Notes: generated by a model not told the origin, from the letters alone. 64,000 nucleotides of DNA from Rhizobiaceae bacterium (GCA_023953905.1 JAMLJA010000003.1:275632-339631), one strand, 5' to 3'; shown: positions 24,797 through 33,663, numbered from the stretch's first letter. Numbers and translations are program-made.

Positions 24797-27117
24797 CACT
24801 TCCTGCGCATGCGAACGTCGTCATCATCGGCGGTGGCATCATCGGCTGCTCGATCGCGTATCATTTGACAAAGGTCGGGATAAACGATGTGTTGCTGCTC
24901 GAACGCCGCCAGCTCTGCTGCGGCACCACGTGGCACTCCGTTGGTAGCGTCGCGGAATTACGCGGCAACCGGCGCATGACGGAGTTGGCACGCTATACGG
25001 CGGAACTCTATCGCAACCTCGAAGCTGAAACGGGACAGGCAACCGGCTACAAGCGGACCGGCTCGATCATGCTCGCCTTGAATAGGGAGCGGCTGATGGA
25101 AATGGAGCGGCACGCGGCGCTCGCTCGCGCCTTTGGACAGGAAGCGGAAATGATCTCGCTGGCTGATGTCAAGGAGCGATGTCCGCAGGTTGTCGTCGAC
25201 GATGCGCTCGCCGGGTTCTACCTGCCCACCGATGGTCGTACGAACCCCATCGACACCACGCAAGCTCTCGCCAAAGGCGCTCGGATGGGCGGCGCGACAA
25301 TTCGCGAGAATGTGGAGGTGACCGGCCTGGATGTTGTAAACGGAGAGGTCCGTGGCGTTCACTCGCTGGAGGGGTCAGTCAAGGCCGATGTCGTCGTGCT
25401 GGCGGCTGGCATGTGGGCGCGCGAGTTTGCGGCAAGGTATGGCGTAGATCTGCCGTTGCAGGCTGCCGAGCACTTCTATGCCGTCACAGAAAACATCGAA
25501 GGCCTTCAACGCTCGATGCCGTTCATCCGCGTTCCCGATGAGAGCACCTACTACAAGGAGGACGCCGGCAAGCTTCTCTTCGGGTGCCTTGAAAAGTATG
25601 CCAAACCCTGGGCGCTCGACGGTATCCCAAAGGACTTCTGCTTCGATGCGTTGCCCGAGGATTTGGATCATTTCGAACCGATCCTCGATGCAGCGGTGAA
25701 GCGCTTCCCGCTACTGGAGAACGCGGGTATCCAGCTGTTTTTCAACGGGCCGGAAAGCTTCACGCCTGACGGCAACGCGCTGATGGGCGAAACACCCGAA
25801 CTGAAGAATCTCTTCGTCGCGTGCGGTCTCAATACCGTCGGGGTAATGTCCGGTGGCGCAATGGGAAAGATGATGGCGGAGTGGATCAACGATCGCCGAC
25901 GCCCCGAGGGTTTCTCCGAGTTCGACGTAGCCCGCATGTCTGGATTCCAGGCGGGTCGTTCCTATCGGAGGGACCGAACCGTCGAGGCGCTCGGGGTGCT
26001 CTATGACATCGGCTGGCCAAATCGTGAATATCAATCTGCTCGCGGCGCGCGCCGCAGTCCGCTTTTTGGCGCGCACCGTCAGGCTCACGCGATCTTTGGA
26101 AACCGTGCCGGCTGGGAAGTACCTCTCGTTTATGCGCCGTCGGAGTCTGAAGCCGTTCTGAATCCCAGTTACGGGCGGCAGAACTGGACGTCGTGGGCCG
26201 CGGACGAGGCCGCCGCGGCAGAAGAGGACGTCGCGCTCATCGACCTCTCGGCGAGCGCAAAGCTGCGCATCTGCGGTGAAAAGGCGGTAAGCGCATTGCT
26301 GGCGCTTTCCGGTGACGTTTACAGCGCGCCCGGTCTGAAATCGGCAGTGTGGACGAACGCGGCCGGAAGGGTGCGCTCGGCCGTGTCCATCCTTCGTCTT
26401 TCCGGCAGCGAGGCGATCGTGCTTTCTGCCGCCGGCAGCGAACGCATCCATGCGCAATGGCTGGAAAATCAAGGCGTGGAAGCGAGCGCCATTCAGGTCG
26501 TGACCTCGGCCTATGCTCGCTATCTGCTTCTTGGACGGCAAGCCGATGCGCGCCTCGGCAGCGTGGAAACAGCGACTTCGCAGCATGAACTCCGACACGC
26601 GGAAATTGGTTATGCTCCGGCAACCATGGTCCGGACGTCGCTGGGTTCGGCGGCGGGCTGGGATATCATGGTCCCAACAGAGTTCGCCGCGCATGCTCTC
26701 GAGGCGCTCCAGTCCACCGGTTCCATCAGGCTGGCAGGCGCCTATGCGCTGGATGCATTGCGAATAAGCGCCGGCCTCCCCGAGTGGCCCAGCGAATTGG
26801 GGGATACGGTCACGCCGCGCGAGGCGGGACTTGTCGGCGCAGCGGCGGGCACGCGAACCACCGCGCTGGTGCAGATTTTTCTGAAGGAGGATGCGGGCGC
26901 TCTTTATGGTCAGGAAGGAATCCTCTGCGGGGGCAAGTCTGTCGGCCTCACCACCTCCGGCGCGTGGTGCCACAGGCGCAAGGTGCCTGTGGCACTCGGC
27001 TATGTCTCGAATGCAAACGGCGTCGATGCCGCCTGGATTGCCGAGGCCCGTTTCGAAATCGATCGGCCTGGGGGACCGGCCGCTGCCGACGTGATTTTGG
27101 TCGGGGAGGAGTACTAA
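24793..27117 (+). CDS. Dimethylglycine/sarcosine dehydrogenase-like flavoprotein with GcvT domain
   Basis: A 774-residue two-domain protein. Residues about 8-390 form a DAO-type FAD domain with VVIIGGGIIGCSIAYHL and the TTWHSVG motif whose His48 corresponds to the covalent-FAD His of dimethylglycine dehydrogenase. The C-terminal half (about 430-774) is a GcvT/aminomethyltransferase-like folate domain that would pass the removed one-carbon unit to tetrahydrofolate. It should oxidise an N-methyl amine (sarcosine, dimethylglycine or analogue) and reduce ETF. Neighbouring SDR, Mo-hydroxylase and hyu genes suggest a single catabolic unit. Expected acceptor: EtfAB. Confidence 0.88.
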   Translation: MTLPAHANVVIIGGGIIGCSIAYHLTKVGINDVLLLERRQLCCGTTWHSVGSVAELRGNRRMTELARYTAELYRNLEAETGQATGYKRTGSIMLALNRERLMEMERHAALARAFGQEAEMISLADVKERCPQVVVDDALAGFYLPTDGRTNPIDTTQALAKGARMGGATIRENVEVTGLDVVNGEVRGVHSLEGSVKADVVVLAAGMWAREFAARYGVDLPLQAAEHFYAVTENIEGLQRSMPFIRVPDESTYYKEDAGKLLFGCLEKYAKPWALDGIPKDFCFDALPEDLDHFEPILDAAVKRFPLLENAGIQLFFNGPESFTPDGNALMGETPELKNLFVACGLNTVGVMSGGAMGKMMAEWINDRRRPEGFSEFDVARMSGFQAGRSYRRDRTVEALGVLYDIGWPNREYQSARGARRSPLFGAHRQAHAIFGNRAGWEVPLVYAPSESEAVLNPSYGRQNWTSWAADEAAAAEEDVALIDLSASAKLRICGEKAVSALLALSGDVYSAPGLKSAVWTNAAGRVRSAVSILRLSGSEAIVLSAAGSERIHAQWLENQGVEASAIQVVTSAYARYLLLGRQADARLGSVETATSQHELRHAEIGYAPATMVRTSLGSAAGWDIMVPTEFAAHALEALQSTGSIRLAGAYALDALRISAGLPEWPSELGDTVTPREAGLVGAAAGTRTTALVQIFLKEDAGALYGQEGILCGGKSVGLTTSGAWCHRRKVPVALGYVSNANGVDAAWIAEARFEIDRPGGPAAADVILVGEEY

Positions 27118-27119
27118 GC

Positions 27120-27338
27120 GTGGGGCGCGCCGCAACCGAAACAGCGAAGCTGAATTGGACGGATGCCCTGCTGCTGAATTCCCAACCTGTGGATGACGAG
27201 CGCATTGTAGAAGCTGCGGCACCCGCCGCGCTTTCTGGAACAGGGCCAGCGAGCCCCAGTTGTATTTTCTACGATTTTACGCCACTGCCTCGGAAACGTT
27301 TAGAAGTGCATATGACGCCGTTGCAAGGGGCGCGGTGA
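27120..27338 (+). pseudogene. Remnant of an acyl-CoA dehydrogenase N-terminus
   Basis: Begins with GTG two bases after the flavoprotein stop. The first 28 or so codons (ETAKLNWTDALLLNSQ then PVDDERIVEAA) resemble the N-terminal arm of glutaryl-CoA-dehydrogenase-type acyl-CoA dehydrogenases, which normally continue into a helix of an approximately 390-residue enzyme. Here similarity stops by about 27215 and the frame closes at 27338. Probably the 5' end of a gene lost by deletion. The resemblance is from memory and short. Confidence 0.35.
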
Positions 27339-27577
27339 AACTGAAACGGCTTGAAAAGTTGCGCATGGGCGGTACGCGAATCAACATTCAGCTGAGCATC
27401 CCGGTGTCCGGGACGCCTGACGGCAAGATCTATCGGTACTCACGCAATCCTCGGTCGCGTTTCGGACGCCCTGCCATCGCTTCGATCGAAGCTTGTGCAA
27501 TTGAGTTCCAGGAACGCCAATGTCCGGGCGGGGACCATGTCTTCGACGAAGCTCTTTCGAACCTGAAGGCGCTCTAG
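27335..27577 (+). CDS. Small hypothetical protein, uncertain
   Basis: An 80-codon frame starting at a GTG that overlaps the previous stop, with an alternative ATG at 27365 ([10 protein letters not shown]). It contains [15 protein letters not shown], which resembles a short motif I associate with uncharacterised mobile-region proteins, but the rest matches nothing I recognise. It ends two bases before the panC start. It may be a broken gene. No signal peptide or membrane segment. Confidence 0.3.
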   Translation: MKLKRLEKLRMGGTRINIQLSIPVSGTPDGKIYRYSRNPRSRFGRPAIASIEACAIEFQERQCPGGDHVFDEALSNLKAL

Positions 27578-27579
27578 CC

Positions 27580-28473
27580 GTGAGCGTCAGCATCGTGCGC
27601 ACTGTCGCTGACCTGCGCGAGGTCGTGGGGGAATGGCGCGCCTTGGGACTTAAAGTGGGCGTCGTGCCGACCATGGGCGCGCTCCATGAGGGGCATCTCA
27701 GCCTCGTGCGCGCGGCATTCAAGCGGGCGGACCGCGTGATCGTGACGCTCTTCGTGAACCCGACCCAGTTCGACAATGCGACCGACCTCGGCGCGTATCC
27801 CCGCACCGAGGAAACGGATGCCGCCAAGCTGGCGTCCGTGAAGGCGGATGTGCTCTTTGCGCCCGACGTGTCGGAGATGTACCCGTCCGGCTTCGCAACG
27901 TCGATCTCCGTGCGCGGCGTGAGCGAGGGCCTTTGCGGCACTTATCGCCCCGGCCACTTCGATGGCGTCGCGACCGTGGTCGCGAAGCTGTTGCTCCAGA
28001 CGACAGCGGATCTCGCGTTTTTCGGGGAAAAGGACTTCCAGCAGCTGCAGGTGGTGCGCCGCCTCGTGCGCGACCTCGACATCCACACCGAGATCGTCGG
28101 CTGCCCCACCATCCGCGAGCCGGATGGCCTTGCCATGTCATCGCGAAACATTCGCCTAACAGCGGACCAGCGACAGGTAGCGCCGCATCTGGCCGAGGTT
28201 CTGTTCAGCGCGGCAGAGAAGCTCGCTATCGGGGAGCGGGCTCAGCGGGTTCTGGCGACGTCCCGAGAAGCCCTTTTGTCTGCAGGCTTCGAGCGGGTCG
28301 AGTATCTCGAGTTGCGCTCGGCCGATGGCCTTCTGCCGCTCGAGACGGCCAGCGAGCCAGCCCGCTTGCTTGCAGCGGCATGGCTGGGCGGCGTGCGGCT
28401 GATCGACAATGTGAGTGTCGGAGTTTGTGCCGGGTCAGCCAGTACAGGTCGCGCGGACGATGCCGACGGCTGA
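27580..28473 (+). CDS. panC: Pantothenate synthetase (pantoate--beta-alanine ligase)
   Basis: A 297-residue ATP-dependent ligase joining pantoate and beta-alanine, the last step to pantothenate and hence CoA. Seen: [14 protein letters not shown] with the HxGH nucleotidyl-transferase motif, [39 protein letters not shown], and the KMSKS-like loop AMSSRNIRL. Start is a GTG at 27580, two bases after the previous frame. It stands without panB or panD, among broken genes, so it is likely a stray or second copy; extra CoA supply would suit the acyl-CoA enzymes upstream, which is inference. Confidence 0.93.
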   Translation: MSVSIVRTVADLREVVGEWRALGLKVGVVPTMGALHEGHLSLVRAAFKRADRVIVTLFVNPTQFDNATDLGAYPRTEETDAAKLASVKADVLFAPDVSEMYPSGFATSISVRGVSEGLCGTYRPGHFDGVATVVAKLLLQTTADLAFFGEKDFQQLQVVRRLVRDLDIHTEIVGCPTIREPDGLAMSSRNIRLTADQRQVAPHLAEVLFSAAEKLAIGERAQRVLATSREALLSAGFERVEYLELRSADGLLPLETASEPARLLAAAWLGGVRLIDNVSVGVCAGSASTGRADDADG

Positions 28474-28503
28474 TCTTCTTGGGTGTTCGGTCTACCGTCC
28501 CTC

Positions 28504-28683
28504 TCATCTGGGTTGGCGCTTCTGCGCGAATGCCAGGAGACCCTCGATCGCATCACGGCCGGCGTAGACTGGCCTATGTAGCTGCTTGGCTTCGTCCAGC
28601 CCGCCAATCGCACCATAGTCCATCGCGGCGCGGATCGATGCCTTGCCGTGCCGGTGACGGGAGCCGAAATCGATCTTGAGAAC
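28504..28683 (-). pseudogene. Enoyl-CoA hydratase C-terminal remnant
   Basis: An open minus-strand frame of about 59 codons ending in TGA at 28504. The translation includes HGKASIRAAMDYGAIGGLDEA and a tail of RDAIEGLLAFAQKRQPR, the pattern of the C-terminal helix and stop region of enoyl-CoA hydratase/isomerase proteins. No start or N-terminal domain is present; the frame is cut where the hicAB promoter region begins. It is a decayed 3' end, converging on panC. Confidence 0.5.
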
Positions 28684-28711
28684 GGTACTAAATAATGATA
28701 CTGGATACTCG

Positions 28712-28966
28712 ATGAAAAAGCATCACAGAGCCACTCTGGAACTGATCTTCGCCCGCCCGGTCAACGGCTCGATCCGCTGGGCCGACATAGAGGCGCTGTT
28801 TGTGAGCCTCGGGGCGGAGGTCAGCGAGCGGGAAGGTTCGCGCGTCGGCGTGTTTCTGTTCGGTGAAGTGCGCGTCTTTCATCGTCCGCATCCGTCACCG
28901 GATCCGGACAAAGGTGCGGTTGCCAGCATCCGAAAATGGCTGGACGAACACGGAGTAAAGCCATGA
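28712..28966 (+). CDS. hicA: HicA-family toxin of a type II toxin-antitoxin pair
   Basis: An 84-residue basic protein with the double-stranded-RNA-binding-like HicA fold. Seen: WADIEALFVSLGAEVSEREGSRV and the strand GVFLFGEVRVFHRPHP carrying the conserved His, then DKGAVASIRKWLDEHGV. HicA toxins are mRNA interferases. ATG at 28712 was chosen; the upstream TTG frame is not conserved. The stop overlaps the hicB start (ATGA), the usual coupling of toxin and antitoxin. Intact, unlike most neighbours. Confidence 0.9.
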   Translation: MKKHHRATLELIFARPVNGSIRWADIEALFVSLGAEVSEREGSRVGVFLFGEVRVFHRPHPSPDPDKGAVASIRKWLDEHGVKP

Positions 28967-29295
28967 ACAATGTCGTTGAAATCAATGGCGAGAAGGCGGT
29001 TATCGCTTTCGATCCCGAGATTCAGATGCTGCGCGGCGAGTTTGTCGGCCTCAATGGCGGAGCCGACTTCTATGCCGAGAGTGTCCACGATCTGATCGAG
29101 GAAGGCCGCAAGTCGTTGGCCGTCTATCTCGAAATGTGCCGGGAGAAGGGCATCGAGGCGCGCCGGAAGTTCTCCGGCAAGTTCAATGTCCGCCTCACCC
29201 CTGACGACCATGCCGCCGCAGTCATTGCCGCAGCAGCATCGGGCAAGAGCCTGAATGAATGGATCGTCGGGACGATCAGGGAGGCCGCTGAATAG
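28963..29295 (+). CDS. hicB: HicB-family antitoxin
   Basis: A 110-residue antitoxin: an N-terminal degraded RNase-H-like domain (FDPEIQMLRGEFVGLNGGADF, SVHDLIEEGRKSLAVYLEMC) that blocks HicA, and a C-terminal ribbon-helix-helix part (SGKFNVRLTPDDHAAAVIAA onward) that binds the operon promoter. Starts at 28963 over the hicA stop. The pair is complete and sits beside a broken serine recombinase, consistent with a stabilising module left by an integrated element. Autoregulation through HicB is expected from the family. Confidence 0.88.
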   Translation: MNNVVEINGEKAVIAFDPEIQMLRGEFVGLNGGADFYAESVHDLIEEGRKSLAVYLEMCREKGIEARRKFSGKFNVRLTPDDHAAAVIAAAASGKSLNEWIVGTIREAAE

Positions 29296-29336
29296 CGACC
29301 TTGTTCGTTCGACCGGGTTCGAAAGGAGACATCGCC

Positions 29337-29906
29337 ATGAGCGCTTCTTCCGTGCCGCTACACGCCGCCCTCCATCTGCGTGTTTCGACGACGCGGCAGG
29401 CCGAGCATGACGTTTCCATTCCCGATTAGAAGCCGCAAGGCGAATCCTATTGCGAGTCACGCGGCCTGCAACTGGTCGAAGCCTTTATTGAACCCGGCGC
29501 ATCGGCGACCAATGACCGCCGCCCCGAGTTCCAGCGCAGGATCGAGGCCGGAATGTCGAAACCCACGCCCTTCGACGTTGTGGTGGTCCATTCGTTCAGC
29601 CGGTTCTTCCGCGATCACTTCGAGCTTAGGTTCTATGTCCGCAACTTGGCGAAGAACGGTGTGAAGCTGGTTTCGATCACTCAGGAAATGGGGGACGACC
29701 CCATGCATGTCATGATGCGGCAGATCATAGCGCTGTTCATTGAATATCAGTCCAAGGAGAACGCCAAGCACGTCATGCGCGCCTTGAAGGAGAATGCGCG
29801 GAAAGGCGTCTGGAACGGCTCGCTACCTCCTATCGGCTATCGCACCGTCGCCGCCGAACAGCGCGGGGCCAAGAGGGGTGCCTTGCACTTCATAGACCCC
29901 ATCTAA
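29337..29906 (+). pseudogene. Serine site-specific recombinase, broken
   Basis: From ATG 29337 (preceded by gaaaggag) the frame encodes a resolvase-type N-terminal domain (LRVSTTRQAEHDVSIPD with the nucleophile Ser) but meets an in-frame TAG at 29427, where relatives have Gln. Reading through, the frame stays open as GESYCESRGLQLVEAFIE, VVVVHSFSRFFRD, and ENARKGVWNGSLPPIGYRTV, then stops at 29904 before the recombinase and zinc-ribbon domains. It is thus both nonsense-mutated and C-terminally truncated, a decayed integrase-like gene. Confidence 0.8.
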
Positions 29907-30014
29907 CACCGATTTTGCCCGCGCTCTTATCGAGGTGCGTATTGATTGCGAGCTATGGATGGATCAGTCCGATGACTTGCATCGAGTTTCTCGTTCGTCA
30001 GAGACCAGCTGATC

Positions 30015-31213
30015 TCAGACAGGATAGGCACCCGGCCTATCGGTTTCCAAAAGTCGCGAAAGAGTCGCTAATCCGTGCGTCACCCTCTCGTCCGACGCTT
30101 CATGACTGAGGCAAAGCCGCACGGCCGAGCAGGTTTGATGGCCAGTCATCACGAAACTGCTCGCTGGCGTGACTAGCACTCCCAAGTTTGCGGCCATAGC
30201 CGAGAAGGCGTCAGCTTGCCAGTGTTCAGGCAGCAAGAGCCAAAGGTGTGATCCGAAGGGGTCCGTCTGATAGTGGAAGCTCGCCAAAGCCCCGCGGGCC
30301 ATAGTTTGTCGCCTCGCGGCATGGGCGCGCTGACCCTCTTTCAACTTCTCGGCTGTTCCATTGGCCACCCATTCCGATGCGATCTCGCTCATCAACGGCG
30401 GAGGCATCCACGAGGACATGATGACCGCGTTGCGGATCGCGCTAACCAGCCGGTCCGGCGCGTGAACGAACCCAACGCGTAAACCGGGGGCGGCGGTCTT
30501 CGAGAGTCCGGTTATGAAGACTGACCGTTGCGGAGCGAACGCCGCGACCGGATCTGGGACAGACTGGGGCAGTAGGCCAAATACGACATCCTCGATCAGG
30601 ATTAGATCATGCGCGTCAGCGAGGTCTGCGATGATGCGGCGTCTTCGCCCCCCATGGTGACGGCCGTCGGGGTTTGAAGCGTAGGTGTGATGTAAAGTGC
30701 GCGGGCAGGATGCCGTCGACAGGCCGCTTCAATGGCGTCTGGAAGAATACCGTCACCGTCCATCGGCAGGCCAACGATCCGGACGCCGAGATGGCGGGCA
30801 ATCGCCTTCACCGGCGCATAGGATAGCGCTTCCGTAAGGAGGATGTCCCCCGGATGCAGCACCGCCGCTAAAGTCGCAAAAATGCCCTGCTGGGCTCCAC
30901 AGGTCAGGATGATATTTTCAACACCAGTTGAGAGCCCACTCCTGGCTATCCAGGCTGCTCCAGCTCGCCGATGGCGCAAAGCTACGTCACCGCGTTCATG
31001 ATCGAGGTAATCTGCAAAATCACCAGCGCGAACCAGATCGGCCAGAGTTGCCGCAAGTGCCTGGCTGGATTCGCCCACAAAGGGCAGATTTCGGGAGAAG
31101 TCGATCGGCCCGGTTTGCGGGCGACTCAGGACAGGGTCTTCGCTCGTTTGTATCACCGGCGTCTGGGTAATCGGACGAATTGCACCCATGGTGCCGCCCA
31201 ATGTCATCCTCAT
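30015..31213 (-). pseudogene. MocR/PdxR-type regulator, aminotransferase domain only, frameshifted
   Basis: Two minus frames (30602-31213 and 30015-30419 extended leftward from about 30640) together make the class I aminotransferase-like domain of a GntR/MocR regulator: ENIILTCGAQQGIFATLAAVLH, then RRRRIIADLADAHDLILIED, the PLP-Lys motif GLSKTAAPGLRVGF, and PFGSHLWLLLPEHW. The frame breaks at a run of six C/G near 30645. The N-terminal winged-helix domain is missing: similarity starts abruptly about 31190. So the gene is deleted at its 5' end and shifted, or the shift is a homopolymer sequencing error. Confidence 0.75.
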
Positions 31214-31590
31214 TGCCGGTCTGGCAAGTTCCGCGGCTGCATCGTTCCTGTTGCTTGTCGTACCGGTTCGGGATCCTGACTCGTGCTCTATCCGGCCTTC
31301 TTTTTCCTTGGTTTTGGCCTCTCAATGTGGCTCGTCGTTCACAACACCGTGCGCCAGGTGGCGACGCCGGAGGAGATGCTGGGCCGGATGAACGCCGTCA
31401 TCAGAGCGCCATCTACGGTGTACGCCCCCTGGGAGCCTTGAGCGGCGGCCTTGTTGTCAGCCACTGGTCGCCCGAAGCGGGGATCTGGGTGGTGGCAGGA
31501 CTTTTCAGCGTATCTTGCCTGGCGGCATTGCTCGGCAGACTTCGGACAGTCGGGAGCTACGATGCGATGAAAGCTTTACCTGAAACGTAA
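31188..31590 (+). pseudogene. MFS transporter C-terminal remnant, frameshifted
   Basis: Hydrophobic segments VPPNVILIAGLASSAAASFL, then in another frame FFLGFGLSMWLVVHNTVRQV and EEMLGRMNAVIR, then in a third LGALSGGLVVSHWSPEAGIW and VAGLFSVSCLAALLG belong to the last helices of a major facilitator exporter (the MFS_3/enterobactin-exporter-like type). At least two frameshifts and loss of the N-terminal half. It abuts the truncated MocR regulator head to head, both losing their 5' ends at the same point. Confidence 0.65.
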
Positions 31591-31662
31591 TTGGACGGCC
31601 GTCACTCACCTGATTGACTGCCGGCAGATACAGGTGCTCCGCCAATTCAGGAAGGAATCCAA

Positions 31663-32205
31663 ATGACCTTTGTCAGCATAGTGGTCGTGAGGCCGGCTCA
31701 CATTCTTGCAAAGATCGTTCTGGCTGCGCTTATTATCAGCGGCCTGCTGAATCATGCCCAAACCCAAGGACAGCCCGCCATGCAAGTTCGCGATCTCTAC
31801 CCGCTCATCACAACTCCTAGATTGATTGAAACCCGAGACTTCTATGTGAGAAATTTCGGTTTCGAGGTCGCGTTCGAGGCGGACTGGTTCCTCTATCTGG
31901 TCGGTCCCGCCGAAGAGGCAAGCCGGGGCGCGACGCTCGCATTCATGCACCCAAATCATCCCTCGAATCCGCCCGGTCCGGAGAGCTTTGACGGCAAGGG
32001 CATGATCCTGACCGTCGAGGTTTCCGACGCCGCAAACGTCTTCGAACGCTTCAGCGAGGCGGGCGCACCCATCGTGCATCCCCTCACGGATGAAGATTGG
32101 GGCCAGCGCCGGTTTATGACCCGCGATCCCGCCGGTGTGCTAGTCGACATCGTCCAACAGATCGAACCCAAGGCGGGGTACTGGGATCAGTACATGTCGA
32201 AGTAG
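31663..32205 (+). CDS. VOC (glyoxalase/bleomycin-resistance) family protein
   Basis: A 180-residue protein; the VOC domain runs from about residue 41 (LYPLITTPRLIETRDFYVRNFGFEVAFEADW) to IEPKAGYWDQY. Metal-binding positions are not clear by eye. The ATG at 31663 has a strong ribosome site (aggaaggaa) and would add a 39-residue hydrophobic, signal-like leader (HILAKIVLAALIISGLL); a second ATG at 31780 starts exactly at the domain and has a weaker site. VOC enzymes act in detoxification or ring cleavage; no specific role here. The flanking genes are broken. Confidence 0.75.
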   Translation: MTFVSIVVVRPAHILAKIVLAALIISGLLNHAQTQGQPAMQVRDLYPLITTPRLIETRDFYVRNFGFEVAFEADWFLYLVGPAEEASRGATLAFMHPNHPSNPPGPESFDGKGMILTVEVSDAANVFERFSEAGAPIVHPLTDEDWGQRRFMTRDPAGVLVDIVQQIEPKAGYWDQYMSK

Positions 32206-32259
32206 GTCAGCGGTGAGACGTTGAGATGGACCATACGTGAAACATGATGATCGGAAGCA

Positions 32260-32517
32260 GTGCCAGAACCTGCCCGAATCTTGTTCGAACAAGTTCGCCA
32301 CGAACAGGAGTATCGGAGATTCATAGAAGCTCTTGAACTTGAAGATGTCGTGCTTGTCGCACACTCAATGGGGGGAACGGAGATCGCACGCTATTTTGCG
32401 CGGCAAGGCGGCGCCAAGATTCCCAAGGTCATACTCGTCGGCACAATCACGCCGCAGTCATCGATGATCGGCTGGTCACAACCTCCGTTTCAGCGACAAA
32501 CCATCATTGTCGGATGA
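32260..32517 (+). pseudogene. Alpha/beta hydrolase internal fragment
   Basis: An 85-codon frame whose middle reads FIEALELEDVVLVAHSMGGTEIARYFARQG in two overlapping family motifs, i.e. the nucleophile-elbow region (Ser in HSMGG) of a chloroperoxidase-like alpha/beta hydrolase, followed by KIPKVILVGTITP. Both the N-terminal strand region and the C-terminal Asp/His part are absent, so it cannot be active. It overlaps the 3' end of the convergent GNAT gene. Confidence 0.6.
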
Positions 32518-33036
32518 AATTGCGAGAGAACCCTGCGCTCGGGAGCTCCAGTGGCGTTTCTCCGTCTGCCTCGTGGCGATCATCCCGACCGCCTCCGCCA
32601 AACGGTTCGCGGCAACGTTTTCCGGCACGGTCTCGGCGACAAACGTCCGAATGCCTAAACTGTCCTGCGCCCATGCCACAAAGCTGCGCATGATCTCGCT
32701 TGCCGCGCCTTGCCGCCACCATGCCGGAATCAACTCGATGCCGAGTTCGCCCTCACCAGACGGCAAACCACGCGTGCGGAGTCCGACGTTTCCAACATAG
32801 CCAGTGGGATCATCGCGCGACGTAACTGCAAACTGGTAGTTCTCACGTGGTTGCTCAACCTGCCAGGTGAGAAACGCATCGAACACCGACGATGCATGCG
32901 CTCCGCCTCTCTCATGCTCCAGATGGTGGCTGGAGAACACCGGGTCGAAGTGGCAGGCTACGAACGGTTCGCGATCATCTTCAGTGAACTCGCGAATGCG
33001 AAATCGCTCGGTGGTGAAGATATTTCGATCCGCCAT
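32476..33036 (-). CDS. GNAT-family N-acetyltransferase (RimJ/RimL type)
   Basis: A 186-residue acetyl-CoA-dependent transferase. Seen: TTERFRIREFTEDDREPF at the N-terminus, then GYVGNVGLRTRG, the acceptor/AcCoA strand GELGIELIPAWWRQGAASEIM (pyrophosphate-binding QGxAS-x-x-M), and VPENVAANRLAEAVGM. Substrate not predictable; relatives acetylate ribosomal protein N-termini or amino acids and antibiotics. Full length and apparently intact, though the last ~15 residues (DNDGLSLKRRL) overlap the hydrolase remnant and may be altered by the junction. Confidence 0.85.
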   Translation of the reverse strand: MADRNIFTTERFRIREFTEDDREPFVACHFDPVFSSHHLEHERGGAHASSVFDAFLTWQVEQPRENYQFAVTSRDDPTGYVGNVGLRTRGLPSGEGELGIELIPAWWRQGAASEIMRSFVAWAQDSLGIRTFVAETVPENVAANRLAEAVGMIATRQTEKRHWSSRAQGSLAISSDNDGLSLKRRL

Positions 33037-33273
33037 GATGCACTAGGCCTCTATCAGTCCACGGAAGCTATCGTGCGGACCGGCATCACTCAATTACGTC
33101 AGAGGTAATTGAGTTGAAGTCGGCAGAAACGATCCATTCTACGATGACCGCACGGCTCACAACTACGCCGCAGGCAATTGAACATGAAGCCAGCAGGTTT
33201 GCACATTGTCCGTACAAAGGCGTTCAGATGGCGGGGCCTCAATTGCTTTGCTGCACCGCATAAGGAGCTAACA

Positions 33274-33474
33274 ATGACAGGCAAGATCATCGCGACGCAA
33301 TATATGTCGCTCGACGGCGTAATAGAAGATCCTGTCGGAAAGGAGGGGGCGGTCTGGGTGACTGGACGGGTCCGTTCAGCCGGGGTCCGGTCGGCGATAA
33401 GTTCAAGGCAGATGAACTGCGCGCCGCCGATGCTCTAATCTTCGGACGCAAGACCCTATGACGGGTTCGCTTCA
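33274..33474 (+). pseudogene. Dihydrofolate-reductase-like (RibD C-terminal) protein, broken
   Basis: Starts with a good ribosome site (aaggag) and MTGKIIATQYMSLDGVIEDP, the conserved beginning of the RibD-C/DHFR-like family. A frameshift in a G-run near 33345 moves the natural sequence (DWTGPFSRG, DKFKADELRAADALIFGRKT) to another frame, a second shift follows at 33455, and the gene is cut at about 33475 by an IS5 transposase fragment. Normal relatives are about 190 residues; only about 65 remain. Confidence 0.6.
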
Positions 33475-33663
33475 ATGGTTGTAGAGGGTCTTCGCAGGAC
33501 CGTATTCGGCCGGCGGGTCGCACCATCGCAAGCCATTGCGGTTGATGAAAATTATCCCGTTCAGCACGCGCCGGTCATCGACCCTCGGCTTGCCATGGCT
33601 CTTTGGAAAGAACGGCTGAATCCGAGCCATCTGCTCGTCGGTCAGCCATAAGAGATTGCTCAT
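33472..33663 (-). mobile_element. IS5-family transposase N-terminal fragment
   Basis: A 63-codon minus frame from ATG 33663 with LLWLTDEQMARIQPFFPKSH, VDDRRVLNGIIFINRNGLRW and CDPPAEYGPAKTLYN, the N-terminal domain of IS5-group transposases. It stops at the junction with the DHFR-like remnant; the catalytic DDE region is absent. It marks an insertion followed by deletion. Confidence 0.75.

Noticed and set aside
25711..27222. A 503-codon minus-strand frame over the DMGDH-like gene.
   Set aside because: Shadow frame without motifs; plus strand is a complete flavoprotein.
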